DNA of 64,000 nucleotides, taken from positions 1,240,001-1,304,000 of the forward strand of contig NZ_JADOUF010000001.1 of assembly GCF_015751905.1 (NCBI RefSeq). The letters run 5' to 3'. Origin of the DNA: Longispora fulva. GTDB taxonomy: Bacteria > Actinomycetota > Actinomycetes > Mycobacteriales > Micromonosporaceae. The notes beneath the pieces are model-generated. The model saw only the letters and a list, made by a program, of their open reading frames with translations. It was not told the DNA's origin and ran no database searches. Shown here one piece after another: positions 33,821 through 43,328 of this stretch; position 1 is the stretch's first letter, and each line of letters starts with the position of its first letter. Made by a program: the position numbers and the translations under genes.

Positions 33821-35437
33821 ATGGACCGCAGGTCCCTCCTCAAGATGATCGGCGCGGGGGCGCTCGCCGTCACCGCCGGCGGCACGCTCGCCGGGTGCGG
33901 CGGAGGTGCCACGAAGGGCGCCGTGGGCAACTCGGGCAAGAACCTCACCCCGTGGCCGACGTACGTGCCGTTCGCCGGCCCCAAGCCCGACCTGGCTCCC
34001 GAGGCGAAGTTCGGCATCCAGGCCGGCTACCTCAACTACCCGCAGCACCTCGCCACGGCCGTCAAGGACAAGGTCGGCGACGGCTCCGACGTCACGGCCA
34101 TGGTGATCACCTACGGCACCCCGCCGAAGCCGGCCGAGCAGAACCAGCTCTGGGCCGCGCTGAACAAGGCGCTCGGCGTGAACCTGAAGCTGGTCCTGGT
34201 GCCCGACGCGGAGTTCCAGAAGAAGATGGCCACCGTGATGGCGTCGGGGGACCTGCCCGACATCATCATGTTCGGCGCGGGCTACTACCTGTCCCGGGAG
34301 CAGGACTTCATCCAGACCCAGTGCGCGGACCTGTCCGACCTGATCGGCGGGGACCACGTCAAGGCGTACCCGAACCTGGCCAACATCCCGGCCTACTCCT
34401 GGCAGGGCATGGGGCGGATCGGCGGCAAGATCTACGGCATCCCCACCGAGCGGCCGATGCCCGGCAACAGCCTGATCCTGAACCGGACGGCGATGGACAG
34501 CGCCGGCGTGCCCCGGGACTGGAACGCCGACCAGTTCCTCGCCGGGCTGAAGGGGTACACCTCCGGCAAGAAGTACGGGATCGGCGCCTCGACCAGCAAC
34601 TTCACCGGCTGGGCCTCGGCGGCCTACCACGCCGGCTCGTTCGGCGCGCCCAACCTGTGGAAGGTCGAGGGCGGCAAGTTCATCCCCACCTACGAGACAG
34701 ACCAGTTCCGCCAGGCCCTGGAGTTCATGACCAAGCTGCCCTACTACCCGGACTCGCTGACCACCAGCGCGGTGGACATGAAGTCGCTGTTCTACAACCA
34801 GACGGTGGCCTCGATGACCGACGGGTTCGGCGCGTACGCGGGCACGGCAGCCAAGGTCAAGGACTTCACCTTCGACTTCGCGCTGCCCTACGGCAAGAAC
34901 CCCACCCCGTGGCAGGGCAACGGCCGGTTCGGGTACGTGGTGTTCAAGAAGGCCCCGACCGACCGGCTCAAGCTGCTGCTGCGGGTGTGCGACTACCTGG
35001 CCGCGCCGTTCGGTTCCACGGAGTACGAGCTGTGCAACTTCGGCGTCGAGGGCGCCCACTTCACCCGGGGCGCCGACGGCGGGATCGTCACCACCGAGCT
35101 GGCCAAGACGGAGAACATCACCAACCTGCCGGTGAAGTACATCGCCGCCGCCCCGCAGGTGATCTACTTCCCCGGCAACCCGGAGGCCACGAAGCGGCTG
35201 CACCAGTGGGAGCGCGACACCCTGCCGCGCAGCGTCGCCGACCCGTCCAACGGACTGCGCTCCGCGACCTGGTCGACGAGCGGGGCCCAGCTCGACAAGG
35301 TGATCGGCGACGGGCTGGCCGCGGTGATCTTCGGCCGCAAGTCGGTGTCCGAATGGGACGCGATCGTCAAGGACTGGAAGGCCAAGGGCGGGGCGAAGGC
35401 CGCCGAGGAGTACGCGACGGAGCACGCCGCCGCCTGA
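33821..35437 (+). CDS. Extracellular carbohydrate-binding lipoprotein of the ABC importer
   Basis: A 538-residue solute-binding protein of the long LplA type. The N-terminus carries DRRSLLKMIGAG and the lipobox LAGC (cysteine near residue 26), so it is a lipid-anchored protein, perhaps Tat-exported. The large size matches binding proteins for oligosaccharides. A GAAGGG site fits ATG 33821 better than the ATG 6 bp earlier. It follows the two permeases in the same operon, although the permease relic lies between. Confidence 0.9.
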   Translation: MDRRSLLKMIGAGALAVTAGGTLAGCGGGATKGAVGNSGKNLTPWPTYVPFAGPKPDLAPEAKFGIQAGYLNYPQHLATAVKDKVGDGSDVTAMVITYGTPPKPAEQNQLWAALNKALGVNLKLVLVPDAEFQKKMATVMASGDLPDIIMFGAGYYLSREQDFIQTQCADLSDLIGGDHVKAYPNLANIPAYSWQGMGRIGGKIYGIPTERPMPGNSLILNRTAMDSAGVPRDWNADQFLAGLKGYTSGKKYGIGASTSNFTGWASAAYHAGSFGAPNLWKVEGGKFIPTYETDQFRQALEFMTKLPYYPDSLTTSAVDMKSLFYNQTVASMTDGFGAYAGTAAKVKDFTFDFALPYGKNPTPWQGNGRFGYVVFKKAPTDRLKLLLRVCDYLAAPFGSTEYELCNFGVEGAHFTRGADGGIVTTELAKTENITNLPVKYIAAAPQVIYFPGNPEATKRLHQWERDTLPRSVADPSNGLRSATWSTSGAQLDKVIGDGLAAVIFGRKSVSEWDAIVKDWKAKGGAKAAEEYATEHAAA

Positions 35438-35488
35438 CGGGCGGCGCGTCCGGGTCGGGCCCGGACGGGCGGACCCACCGACGCAAGT

Positions 35489-35536
35489 GATCCGCACGCA
35501 CCCGGGTGGTGGCCGCCACCGCGGTGCGTGCGGATC
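35489..35536. terminator. Bidirectional hairpin terminator
   Basis: A perfect 14-bp inverted repeat (35489-35502 with 35523-35536) whose loop contains a further GGTGG/CCACC pairing, between the convergent binding-protein and LacI genes. Confidence 0.75.
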
Positions 35537-35547
35537 CTCCGCGTCGG

Positions 35548-36600
35548 TCAGGCGCGCAGGCGGGAGCGGACCGAGTCGCGGATCACCACATGCGTGCCCA
35601 GCACCACGTGCGGGGTCAGGTCGGGGGAGTGCAGCGCGAGCCGCACCGCCTGGCGCCCCAGCTCCTCACTGGGGATGTGCACCGTGGTCAACCGCAGGTC
35701 GAGCGCCGGGGAGATGTCGTTGTAGCCGACCATCGAGATGTCCTGCGGCACCGACAGCCCCGCCTCGCGCAGCGCCTGCATCGCGCCGGCGGCCACCAGG
35801 TCGTCCGAGCCGAACACCGCCGTGAACCCGGGCGGGCCGGCGGCGAGGAGGCGGCGCATCGCGTCGTACCCGAAAGGGCGGCCGAACATGCCCAGCACCT
35901 GCAACGCCGGATCCTCGGCGATCCCGTGCTCGGCCAGGGCCCGGCGGTAGCCGGCGATCCGCTCCTCCGCCGTGCTGTGCCCGGGCGCGCCGCCCAGGTA
36001 GAGGATCCGCTCGTGCCCCTGGGACAGCAGGTGGCTGGTGAGCGCGTACGCCCCGGCCGAGTTGTCGTACTCCACGGTCACCGCCGGCACGTCCGGACCC
36101 AGCGACGGCCGGCCGACCAGCACGAGCCGCGAGCCCGCCGCGTGCAAGGAGCCGGCGACCTGGGCCATCCGCCGCCGGTACTCCTCGTCCTCCACCACGG
36201 CGCCGACCAGGATCACCGCGTCGGCGTGCTGTTCGCGCAGCAGGGTGAGGATCGCCATCTCGCGGTCCGGGTCCCCGCCCGTGGTGCAGATCAGGCACAG
36301 TCGGCCCTCGGCGGCCGCCTGGTCCTCCACGCCCTGGGCGATCTTCGCGTAGAAGGCCGCGTCGACCGCGCTGACCAGGATCGCGACCGTCTTGGCGCTG
36401 TGGCCGGACAGGGCGCGGGCGTGCGCGTTGACCACGTAGTCCAGCGCCGCGACGGCCTTGGTGACCCGGGCCCGGGTGGCGGGCGCGACCGGGTAGGTGC
36501 CCGCGAGCACCCGCGACACGGTGGCGACTGAGACCCCGGCCCGCTCGGCGACGTCGCGGATGGTCGCGCGGCCGCCCGGGGTGGTGCGCTTGCGGCTCAT
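35548..36600 (-). CDS. LacI family transcriptional repressor
   Basis: A 350-residue LacI/GalR regulator. The helix-turn-helix and hinge are plain at about residues 13-70 (ATIRDVAERAGVSVATVSRVLAG ... ALDYVVNAHARALSG), followed by the periplasmic-binding-protein-like effector domain. Start ATG 36600 has an AGAGGG site. The gene is divergent from the DUF2264 gene, and the identical GTAAACGTTTTC occurs before each of the two starts, so it should repress both itself and the hydrolase. Related sites precede the importer and the dehydrogenase, defining a local sugar regulon. Confidence 0.93.
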   Translation of the reverse strand: MSRKRTTPGGRATIRDVAERAGVSVATVSRVLAGTYPVAPATRARVTKAVAALDYVVNAHARALSGHSAKTVAILVSAVDAAFYAKIAQGVEDQAAAEGRLCLICTTGGDPDREMAILTLLREQHADAVILVGAVVEDEEYRRRMAQVAGSLHAAGSRLVLVGRPSLGPDVPAVTVEYDNSAGAYALTSHLLSQGHERILYLGGAPGHSTAEERIAGYRRALAEHGIAEDPALQVLGMFGRPFGYDAMRRLLAAGPPGFTAVFGSDDLVAAGAMQALREAGLSVPQDISMVGYNDISPALDLRLTTVHIPSEELGRQAVRLALHSPDLTPHVVLGTHVVIRDSVRSRLRA

Positions 36601-36615
36601 CGACCCTCTGTTTCT

Positions 36616-36627
36616 GTAAACGTTTTC
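36616..36627. promoter_or_regulatory. LacI operator, copy 1
   Basis: GTAAACGTTTTC, 16 bp upstream of the LacI start codon (minus strand). Identical over 12 bp to the copy at 36692-36703. Confidence 0.75.
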
Positions 36628-36670
36628 ATCACAGAATAGTGCATCCGCGGCACGGGTCAAGGACGCCCTC

Positions 36671-36703
36671 TTGACAGGTACGCGTCGATAGGTAAACGTT
36701 TTC
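36671..36703 (+). promoter_or_regulatory. Promoter of the DUF2264 gene with LacI operator, copy 2
   Basis: TTGACA at 36671-36676 is followed 16 bp later by TAAACG, inside the operator GTAAACGTTTTC (36692-36703). The operator ends 3 bp before the ATG at 36707. Transcription would begin at or next to the start codon, giving a leaderless message. Confidence 0.65.
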
Positions 36704-36706
36704 CAC

Positions 36707-38608
36707 ATGCTTGCCACGCCCGCCGAGGACCGGGTCCTCTCGCCGCACACCGGCTGGGGTCGCGACCACTGGGTCGCCGTCGCCGACCACTGGCTGCTGC
36801 ACCTGCGCCGGTACGCGAGCCCCGACCGGGCCCACTTCCACGTCCCCGGCCGCACCAGTGGCTCCGGTGTCCGCAGCGACGGGCTCGAGGCGTTCGCCCG
36901 GAGCATGCTGCTCGCCGCGCACCGGATCGCCACGGGCGACGACCCGCACGACTACGCCGGCTGGTACGCGGCCGGCATCGCCGCCGGGGTCGCGGGCGAG
37001 TGGTCCCGCGCCGACCCGTGCGTCGTTTCGATGGTCGGCACCGGCCAGCCCACGGTGGAGGCCGCCAACGTCGCCCTCGCCCTGCGGGCCAGCCGGGGCC
37101 GGATCTGGGACCGGCTGGACGCGACGACCCGCGAGCGCCTGGTCGACTGGCTCGGCCACCACGCCCGGCTGCCCGTGTGGCCGAACAACTGGCAGCTGTT
37201 CCCGGCGGCGTGCGAGGCGTTCCTCGGCTCGGTGGGCGCCGATGTGACGGGCTGCCGGGGCGCGGCCGGCGTCGCGGTGATCGAGGGGTACCACCAGGGC
37301 GGCGGCTGGTACCTCGACGGCCCCGGGCGCAACGTCGACCACTACCTCGGCTGGGCCATCCACCCCTTCCTCGGCATGTGGTACGCCGAACGCGGCACCC
37401 CCGACGAACTGCAGGCCTGGCGGACCCGGCTCGCGTCCTTCGTCGCCGACTTCGCCCGCACCTTCGCCCCAGACGGCCGGATGATGCACCAGGGCCGCTC
37501 GCTCACCTATCGCACGGCGGCCCTGTCCGCCCTGTGGCTCGCGGAGTCCGAGGGCGTCTCGCCCCTGGAGCCCGGGGAGACCCGGCGGATCGCCAGCGGC
37601 CTGCTGCGGTACTTCACGGACCTGGGCGTCGGCGTCGAACGGCCCGTGTCCCTCGGCTGGGGCGCGCCGGACCACCTGGCCCTGACCCAGTCCTACAGCG
37701 GCCCGGGTTCGCCGTACTTCGCGGCGACGGGTTTCGCCGGCCTCGGCCTGCCCGCCGATCATCCGGTGTGGACTGACGTGGAACCCGATCCGGTCACGGA
37801 ACCGTTCACCCGCCCGTTGCCGGCGGTCGGCTGGCTGGTGCACGGCGCGGGCGATGGCGTGGTCCGCCTGGTCAACCACGGCAGCGACCACGCCTCCGAC
37901 TCCTGGAACACGCCGACGGCCACCGACCCCGACGACCCGCACTACGCCAAGTTCGGCTACTCCACCCACACCGCCCCCGGCACCGGCGCGGCGTTCGACG
38001 ACGCGGTCGACGGGCACCTCGCGCTGCTGCGGGGCGGCCGGGCCAGCCGACGCGGCCGGATCCTGGGCCACCTGGTCGACGGGAACCTGGCCGCCTCCTG
38101 GCACGTGCCGCAACGCGACGGGGCCGCCTGGGACGCGCGGGTCGTGACGGCCTCGGTGGTCGACGCCGGCCACGAGGTGCGCTGCCACTGGGTGACGGCG
38201 CGCGGCGCGTATGGGCTCCGCGAGGGCGGGCACGCGGTGGCCGGGGCGGCGGTGACGGCCGCCGACGGGGTGGTCCGTTCCGCCGACGGACTGGTCAGCT
38301 CCGTGGTCGCCCTGTACGGCTGGACCGGGGCCGGCAGCGTCGCGCAGGACGGGTGCAGCGCGTCCGGCGCGGTGGCCGCGGCGCCGTACCTGACCGGCGA
38401 GGTCAACGGCGAGGGCGTGTTCGTCGCCGACCACCGGCTGGGCTTCACAGCGGGCGACGCCGAGGCCGGTGACGGCGTCGACTCCGACGCCGGCGTCGAC
38501 CCGGTGACGGCGGATGTGGCCGGCACTGTGGTCACCGTGACCTTTCCGTCCGGCCGGGTCCGCACCGTCGACCTGGCCGCGCTGTTCGATCTCCCGGCAC
38601 CCGGGTAG
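36707..38608 (+). CDS. DUF2264 family protein (putative glycoside hydrolase, GH154-like)
   Basis: A 633-residue cytoplasmic protein with no signal peptide. The N-terminal two thirds form the alpha-helical toroid expected of DUF2264, with the conserved WPNNWQLFPAACEAFLG, YHQGGGWYLDGPGRNVDHYLGWAIHPF and RMMHQGRSLTYR segments. The rest is a beta-rich domain. Some DUF2264 members have been assigned to family GH154 with beta-glucuronidase activity; activity here is inferred. No ribosome site precedes the ATG. It is controlled by the divergent LacI protein and probably cleaves the imported oligosaccharide. Confidence 0.82.
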   Translation: MLATPAEDRVLSPHTGWGRDHWVAVADHWLLHLRRYASPDRAHFHVPGRTSGSGVRSDGLEAFARSMLLAAHRIATGDDPHDYAGWYAAGIAAGVAGEWSRADPCVVSMVGTGQPTVEAANVALALRASRGRIWDRLDATTRERLVDWLGHHARLPVWPNNWQLFPAACEAFLGSVGADVTGCRGAAGVAVIEGYHQGGGWYLDGPGRNVDHYLGWAIHPFLGMWYAERGTPDELQAWRTRLASFVADFARTFAPDGRMMHQGRSLTYRTAALSALWLAESEGVSPLEPGETRRIASGLLRYFTDLGVGVERPVSLGWGAPDHLALTQSYSGPGSPYFAATGFAGLGLPADHPVWTDVEPDPVTEPFTRPLPAVGWLVHGAGDGVVRLVNHGSDHASDSWNTPTATDPDDPHYAKFGYSTHTAPGTGAAFDDAVDGHLALLRGGRASRRGRILGHLVDGNLAASWHVPQRDGAAWDARVVTASVVDAGHEVRCHWVTARGAYGLREGGHAVAGAAVTAADGVVRSADGLVSSVVALYGWTGAGSVAQDGCSASGAVAAAPYLTGEVNGEGVFVADHRLGFTAGDAEAGDGVDSDAGVDPVTADVAGTVVTVTFPSGRVRTVDLAALFDLPAPG

Positions 38609-38655
38609 CCGGTCCCGCCGGGCCCCGCAAGGCACCCCTCCCCGAAGGAACGCAC

Positions 38656-40560
38656 ATGAGACGCTTCCTCCCCGTGCTGGTCCTCGCCGCGACCCTCCTG
38701 GCACCGACGCCAGCCGGGGCCGCCGCCCCCGCCACCTACTACCTGGACTGCTCGGCAGCCGCCACCGGCGACGGCACGGCCGCGACCCCGTGGCGCGACC
38801 TCGCCACGGTCAACGCGCACACCTTCGCCCCGGGCGACACCCTGGCCCTGCGCCGGGGCGTCACCTGCACCGGCCAGCTGCACCCCCTCGGCTCCGGCAC
38901 CGCCACGGCCCCGGTCACCGTCGCCGCCTACGGCACCGACACGGCCCGCCCGGTCGTGGCCGCCGCCGGCACCGCGTACGCGGCGTTCTACCTGCGCAAC
39001 CAGGAGTACTGGGAGATCCGGGACCTGGAACTGACCAACGACGCCGGTACGGCCGCCGAACGCGACGGCCTGCTCGTCGAGCTGACCGACTTCGGCACCG
39101 GGCACCACTACGTGGTCGACAACGTCTACGTCCACCACGTGCGCGGCGACGACTCCAAGTGGAGCAACGGCATCCAGTTCCGGGTCAGCGGCACCACCAC
39201 GCCGACGCACTTCGACGACGTGCTGGTCCAGAACTCCGAGGTGTTCCACGTCGACCGCGAGGGCCTGACGACCCGCTCGACGTGGATGTGCCGGCCCACG
39301 TACGGCACCGGGGACGGCTGCGGCACGACCCAGAACTGGGTGGCCAACACCCGGGTGGTGTTCCAGGACAACCTGCTGCACGACATCGGCGGCGACGGCC
39401 TGGTGACCCGGGTGACCGACCACGCCCTGGTGCAGCGCAACGTGGCCTACGACATCGCGACGCGTTCGCCCGGCAACAACGCCGGCCTGTGGACCATCAA
39501 CAGCGACTACCCGACGTTCCAGTTCAACGAGGTGCACCACGTGCGCCGCCAGCCGGGGACGAACGACGGCATGGCCTTCGACTCCGACTTCGGCAACCTG
39601 GGAGCGGTGTTCCAGTACAACTACAGCCACGACAACGAGGGCGGCTTCCTGCTGTTCTGCGGGGCGTGCGGGGGCGGGTCGAGTTCGACGGGCACCGTGG
39701 TCCGGTACAACCTGAGCGAGAACGACCACTCCCGGATCCTGTACGCGGTGGGGGAGAAGGACGCCCGGATCTACCAGAACACGTTCCACCTGCCGGCCGG
39801 GTCGACGACCGCGATCGTGCAGGACTCGGGGAACACGAAGGTCGCGTTCACCAACAACATCGTGTCCAACCTCGGCAGCGGCGGTTACAGCGGCGCGGCG
39901 TCGGCGTACACGTGGACGAGCAATGTGTTCTTCGGGTCCCACCCGGCGAGCGAGCCCGCGGACCCGGGCAAGATCACGGCGGATCCGAAGCTCGTCGCGC
40001 CCGGCACCGGCCCGGCCGGACTGCGGCTCGGCGCGGGCTCACCGGCACGCGGGGCCGGCACGGTGATCGCCGGCAACGGCGGCCGGGACTACTTCGGCGG
40101 CGCGGTGCCCACGGGCTGCCGGCCGGACATCGGCGCGCACCAGGCGTCGCCGACCTGCGCGAACCTCGCCGCCAACGGCGACTTCGAGGCCGGCACCCTG
40201 GCCCCGTGGACGGTCTACAACCGGGGCGCGCTGGACCCGACGGCGCACGCGGGCACCGCCGGCGTGCGGGTCGGCGCCTACCCCGGCTCGGTCGAGCAGG
40301 TGGTCACCGTCGCGCCGAACACCACCTACACCCTCGCCGGATGGGGCAGGGTGTCGGCGACCGACACCCAGGTCGTGATCGGCGTGAAATCCTTCGGGGG
40401 TACCGAGACCCGCGCCCCCGCCTTCACCACGATGTCCTGGGCCTTCGGTAGCGTCACGTTCACCACCGGCGCGACGAACACGACCGCCCGGATCTACTGC
40501 TATGCCCGGGTCGGCACCGGCTACGGCTACTGCGACGACATCACCCTCGTGGCGACCTGA
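38656..40560 (+). CDS. Secreted right-handed beta-helix protein with C-terminal carbohydrate-binding-like domain
   Basis: A 634-residue exported protein. A signal peptide (about 1-23, ending PAGAAA) is followed by a parallel beta-helix (about 25-480), with the entry PWRDLATVNAHTFAPGDTLALRRG and many N-rich turns (VYVHHVRGDDSKWSNGIQF, NEVHHVRRQ, NNIVSNL), as in polysaccharide lyases and glycosidases of pectin-like substrates. The last 120 residues (NGDFEAGTLAPWTVYNRGAL onward) resemble a CBM4/9-type binding domain. It would cut polysaccharide outside the cell so that the importer can take up fragments. Specific lyase family not assigned. Its 3' end overlaps the convergent regulator by 20 bp. 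Confidence 0.83.
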   Translation: MRRFLPVLVLAATLLAPTPAGAAAPATYYLDCSAAATGDGTAATPWRDLATVNAHTFAPGDTLALRRGVTCTGQLHPLGSGTATAPVTVAAYGTDTARPVVAAAGTAYAAFYLRNQEYWEIRDLELTNDAGTAAERDGLLVELTDFGTGHHYVVDNVYVHHVRGDDSKWSNGIQFRVSGTTTPTHFDDVLVQNSEVFHVDREGLTTRSTWMCRPTYGTGDGCGTTQNWVANTRVVFQDNLLHDIGGDGLVTRVTDHALVQRNVAYDIATRSPGNNAGLWTINSDYPTFQFNEVHHVRRQPGTNDGMAFDSDFGNLGAVFQYNYSHDNEGGFLLFCGACGGGSSSTGTVVRYNLSENDHSRILYAVGEKDARIYQNTFHLPAGSTTAIVQDSGNTKVAFTNNIVSNLGSGGYSGAASAYTWTSNVFFGSHPASEPADPGKITADPKLVAPGTGPAGLRLGAGSPARGAGTVIAGNGGRDYFGGAVPTGCRPDIGAHQASPTCANLAANGDFEAGTLAPWTVYNRGALDPTAHAGTAGVRVGAYPGSVEQVVTVAPNTTYTLAGWGRVSATDTQVVIGVKSFGGTETRAPAFTTMSWAFGSVTFTTGATNTTARIYCYARVGTGYGYCDDITLVAT

Positions 40561-41419
40561 CAGCGTCCGGCTGCTCGCTGACGACGGGCCCCTCGGGGCC
40601 CCAGGAGGCGAGCAGCCGCAACGCCTCCTCGGACGCCGACCCCGGCTCCGCGTGGAACGTGATCAAGTGCAGGTCGCCGGGCACGGGGAAGATCTCGTAC
40701 GCGAGGGTCATCGGCCCCACCACCGGGTGCTGGAACTCCTTCGTGCCGAACGTCTTGTCCTGCACTCCGTACGCCGCCCACAGCTGGCGGAAGTCCTCGC
40801 TGCGCACCGACAGCTCGCCGACCAGCGTGCACAGCCGCTCGTCGCACGGGAACCGCCCGGCGTCGAACCGCAGGTAGTTGACAGTGTCGCGGGCCTTGCC
40901 GGCCCAGTCGACGAACAACGCCCGCGCCCGGGGGTCCAGGAACACGAACCGGGCCATGTTCCGCTCGGCCGGCGGCAGGGCCGGGAAGTCCACCAGCAGC
41001 GCGCGGGCCAGGCGGTTCCAGCCGAGCACGTCGGTGCGCCGGCCCGTGATGTACGCCGGCACGCCGTCCATCGCGTCGATCAGCTGCTGCAACTGGGGCC
41101 GGACCCGCTGCGGTCGGGCCGGGCGCGCCGCCGCCCGCCGGTCGGGCCGGGCCAGGTGCATCAGGTGCGCCCGCTCCGCCTCGTCGAGCCGCAGCGCCCG
41201 GGCGACGGAGTCGAGGATCTCCACCGACACGTTCTGGCCGTTGCCCTGCTCCAGCCGGGTGTAGTACGCCACGCTGACCCCGGCGAGCTGGGCCAGCTCC
41301 TCGCGGCGCAGCCCGGGAACCCGACGCCGACCGCCGTAGGTGGACAGACCAGCCTCTTCCGGGCTCAACCGGGCGCGCCGGGAGCGGAGGAAGTCACTGA
41401 GTTCGGTGTGCAGGCCCAT
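40541..41419 (-). CDS. XRE family regulator with MmyB-like ligand-binding domain
   Basis: A 292-residue regulator. The N-terminal helix-turn-helix ([32 protein letters not shown], about 34-65) is followed by the MmyB/PAS-like domain (about 110-275) marked by [44 protein letters not shown] and [12 protein letters not shown]. Such proteins typically sit divergent from a single oxidoreductase gene and control it, as here with the alcohol dehydrogenase at 41551. ATG 41419 is chosen because the family begins at [18 protein letters not shown]. Confidence 0.9.
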   Translation of the reverse strand: MGLHTELSDFLRSRRARLSPEEAGLSTYGGRRRVPGLRREELAQLAGVSVAYYTRLEQGNGQNVSVEILDSVARALRLDEAERAHLMHLARPDRRAAARPARPQRVRPQLQQLIDAMDGVPAYITGRRTDVLGWNRLARALLVDFPALPPAERNMARFVFLDPRARALFVDWAGKARDTVNYLRFDAGRFPCDERLCTLVGELSVRSEDFRQLWAAYGVQDKTFGTKEFQHPVVGPMTLAYEIFPVPGDLHLITFHAEPGSASEEALRLLASWGPEGPVVSEQPDAVRSPRG

Positions 41420-41550
41420 GCACCCAGTATGCCCAGCGGTCCGGCGCTGATCCTGTCCCTGCCAGTGGTACGAAAACGGGTGGTCTGGGTAGGCCGCGCG
41501 GTCCCGGGCAGACTGGTCGCACATCCACTCGACAAGGAGCGCCAACAACC

Positions 41551-42597
41551 ATGGCCAACGTCACCGCCTACGCCGCACCCCAGGCCAAGGCCCCGCTCGA
41601 GCTCACCACGGTCCCGCGCCGCCCGGTCGGCGAGCACGACGTGCTGATCGAGATCGCGTACGCCGGCATCTGCCACTCCGACATCCACCAGGTGAACGAG
41701 GACTGGGGCACCGCCACCTTCCCGATGGTCCCCGGCCACGAGATCGCCGGCATCGTGTCCGAGGTCGGCCCCGGCGTCACCCGCTACGCCGTCGGCGACC
41801 GGGTCGGCGTCGGCTGCTTCGTCGACTCCTGCCGCGAGTGCGTCAACTGCGAGGCCGGCGAGGAGCAGTACTGCCTCGGCGGCATGGTCGGCACCTACAA
41901 CGGGACCGGCAGGGACGGCGGGCCCACCTACGGCGGCTACAGCACCCACATCGTCGTGGACGAGAACTACGTGCTGGGCATCCCGGAGGGCATCGGCCTC
42001 GACGAGGCGGCCCCGCTGCTGTGCGCGGGCATCACCCTGTACTCGCCGCTGAAGCACTGGAACGCCGGCCCCGGCAAGCGGGTCGCCATCGTCGGCCTCG
42101 GCGGGCTCGGCCACATGGGCGTGAAGATCGCGCACGCCCTCGGCGCGGAGGTCACCGTGCTCAGCCAGTCCCTCGCCAAGCAGGCCGACGGCCTCAAGCT
42201 CGGCGCGGACCACTTCCACGCCACCGGCGACCCGGCGACGTTCGGGAAGCTGGCCGGCTCGTTCGACCTGATCGTGAACACGGTCTCGGCGAACATCGAC
42301 CTCAACGCGTACCTGGGCCTCCTGGCCACCGACGGCACCCTCGTCAACGTGGGCGCGCCGGAGGAGCCGAGCCCGGTGGCGATGTTCGCGCTGATCGGCG
42401 GCCGCAAGAGCCTGGCCGGCTCGATGATCGGCGGCATCCGCGAGACCCAGGAGATGCTCGACTTCTGCGCAGCGCACGGGCTGGGCGCCGAGATCGAGGT
42501 GATCTCCGGCGGCCAGATCAACGAGGCGTACCGGCGGATCCAGGCCAGCGACGTCCGGTACCGGTTCGTGATCGACATCGCCACGCTGAACAGCTGA
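41551..42597 (+). CDS. Zinc-dependent NAD(P) alcohol dehydrogenase (cinnamyl-alcohol-dehydrogenase type)
   Basis: A 348-residue medium-chain dehydrogenase of the CAD/YahK branch. The catalytic zinc ligands lie in GICHSD (Cys, near residue 41) and PGHEIAG (His-Glu); the structural zinc site is [15 protein letters not shown] (about 93-107), and the cofactor loop is [17 protein letters not shown]. Members reduce many aldehydes with NADPH. It follows a strong AAGGAG site and is divergent from the XRE regulator that likely represses it. Confidence 0.93.
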   Translation: MANVTAYAAPQAKAPLELTTVPRRPVGEHDVLIEIAYAGICHSDIHQVNEDWGTATFPMVPGHEIAGIVSEVGPGVTRYAVGDRVGVGCFVDSCRECVNCEAGEEQYCLGGMVGTYNGTGRDGGPTYGGYSTHIVVDENYVLGIPEGIGLDEAAPLLCAGITLYSPLKHWNAGPGKRVAIVGLGGLGHMGVKIAHALGAEVTVLSQSLAKQADGLKLGADHFHATGDPATFGKLAGSFDLIVNTVSANIDLNAYLGLLATDGTLVNVGAPEEPSPVAMFALIGGRKSLAGSMIGGIRETQEMLDFCAAHGLGAEIEVISGGQINEAYRRIQASDVRYRFVIDIATLNS

Positions 42598-42604
42598 AAC
42601 GGCG

Positions 42605-42635
42605 GGCCGAACGTCCGGACCCCGGACGTTCGGCC
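42605..42635. terminator. Hairpin terminator between dehydrogenase and response regulator
   Basis: A perfect 14-bp inverted repeat (42605-42618 with 42622-42635) with a 3-nt loop, 8 bp after the dehydrogenase stop and 25 bp before the response regulator start. Confidence 0.7.
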
Positions 42636-42659
42636 TCCCGACGTTGTACTCTCCCGTCC

Positions 42660-43328
42660 ATGCGGGTGCTCGTCGTCGAGGACGACTCGGACGTTCGGGG
42701 CGTGGTGGTCGCCGCCCTCCGGTCGGCCGGTTTCGCCGTCGACCAGTCGGCGGACTGGAGCCAGGCCGACCTCGCGCTGTCCGTCAACGAGTACGACTGC
42801 CTGGTTCTCGACCGGATGCTCCCCGAGGGCGACTCGGCCGACCAGTTGCACCGCCGCCGGCAGGCCGGCCTGACCGTGCCCGCCCTGATGCTCACCGCGC
42901 TCGACGACGTCCACGACCGGGTGGTCGGCTTCGAGTCCGGGGCCGACGACTACGTGGCCAAACCGTTCTCCTCGGCGGAGCTGGTGCTGCGGGTGCGCGC
43001 CCTGTGCCGGCGGCAGGGCAGCATGCTCCCGCCCGTGATGCGGGTCGGCGACATCGAGGTCGACGTGGCCCGGCGCGAGGTGCGCCGGGCCGGCATCCTG
43101 CTCACCCTCACCCCCAAGGAGTTCGCGGTCCTGGAGACCCTGCTGGCCCGGCACCCCTCGGTCGTCAGCCGGGCTGAGCTCATCGAGCACTGCTGGGACG
43201 AGGTGGCCGACCCCGCCTCCAACGTCGTGGACGTGATCATCGCCCAGCTGCGCCGCAAGCTGGGCGAACCGCTGGCCATCGCCACGGTCCGGGGCGCGGG
43301 CTACGGTCTGCGGCACCCGTCGATGTGA
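42660..43328 (+). CDS. OmpR/PhoB-type response regulator
   Basis: A 222-residue two-component regulator. The receiver domain (1-115) has the acidic pocket Glu7-Asp8-Asp9, phospho-acceptor Asp51 in CLVLDRMLP and the lysine in DDYVAKPF. The C-terminal winged helix (about 127-220) ends with VVDVIIAQLRRKLGEP and VRGAGYGLR. There is no clear ribosome site before ATG 42660, so the message may be leaderless. It is coupled by a GTGA overlap to the sensor kinase. Confidence 0.93.
   Translation: MRVLVVEDDSDVRGVVVAALRSAGFAVDQSADWSQADLALSVNEYDCLVLDRMLPEGDSADQLHRRRQAGLTVPALMLTALDDVHDRVVGFESGADDYVAKPFSSAELVLRVRALCRRQGSMLPPVMRVGDIEVDVARREVRRAGILLTLTPKEFAVLETLLARHPSVVSRAELIEHCWDEVADPASNVVDVIIAQLRRKLGEPLAIATVRGAGYGLRHPSM

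Noticed and set aside
33686-35497. A 603-codon minus-strand frame opposite the binding-protein gene
   Set aside because: Shadow frame; the plus strand has lipobox, operon context and family similarity.
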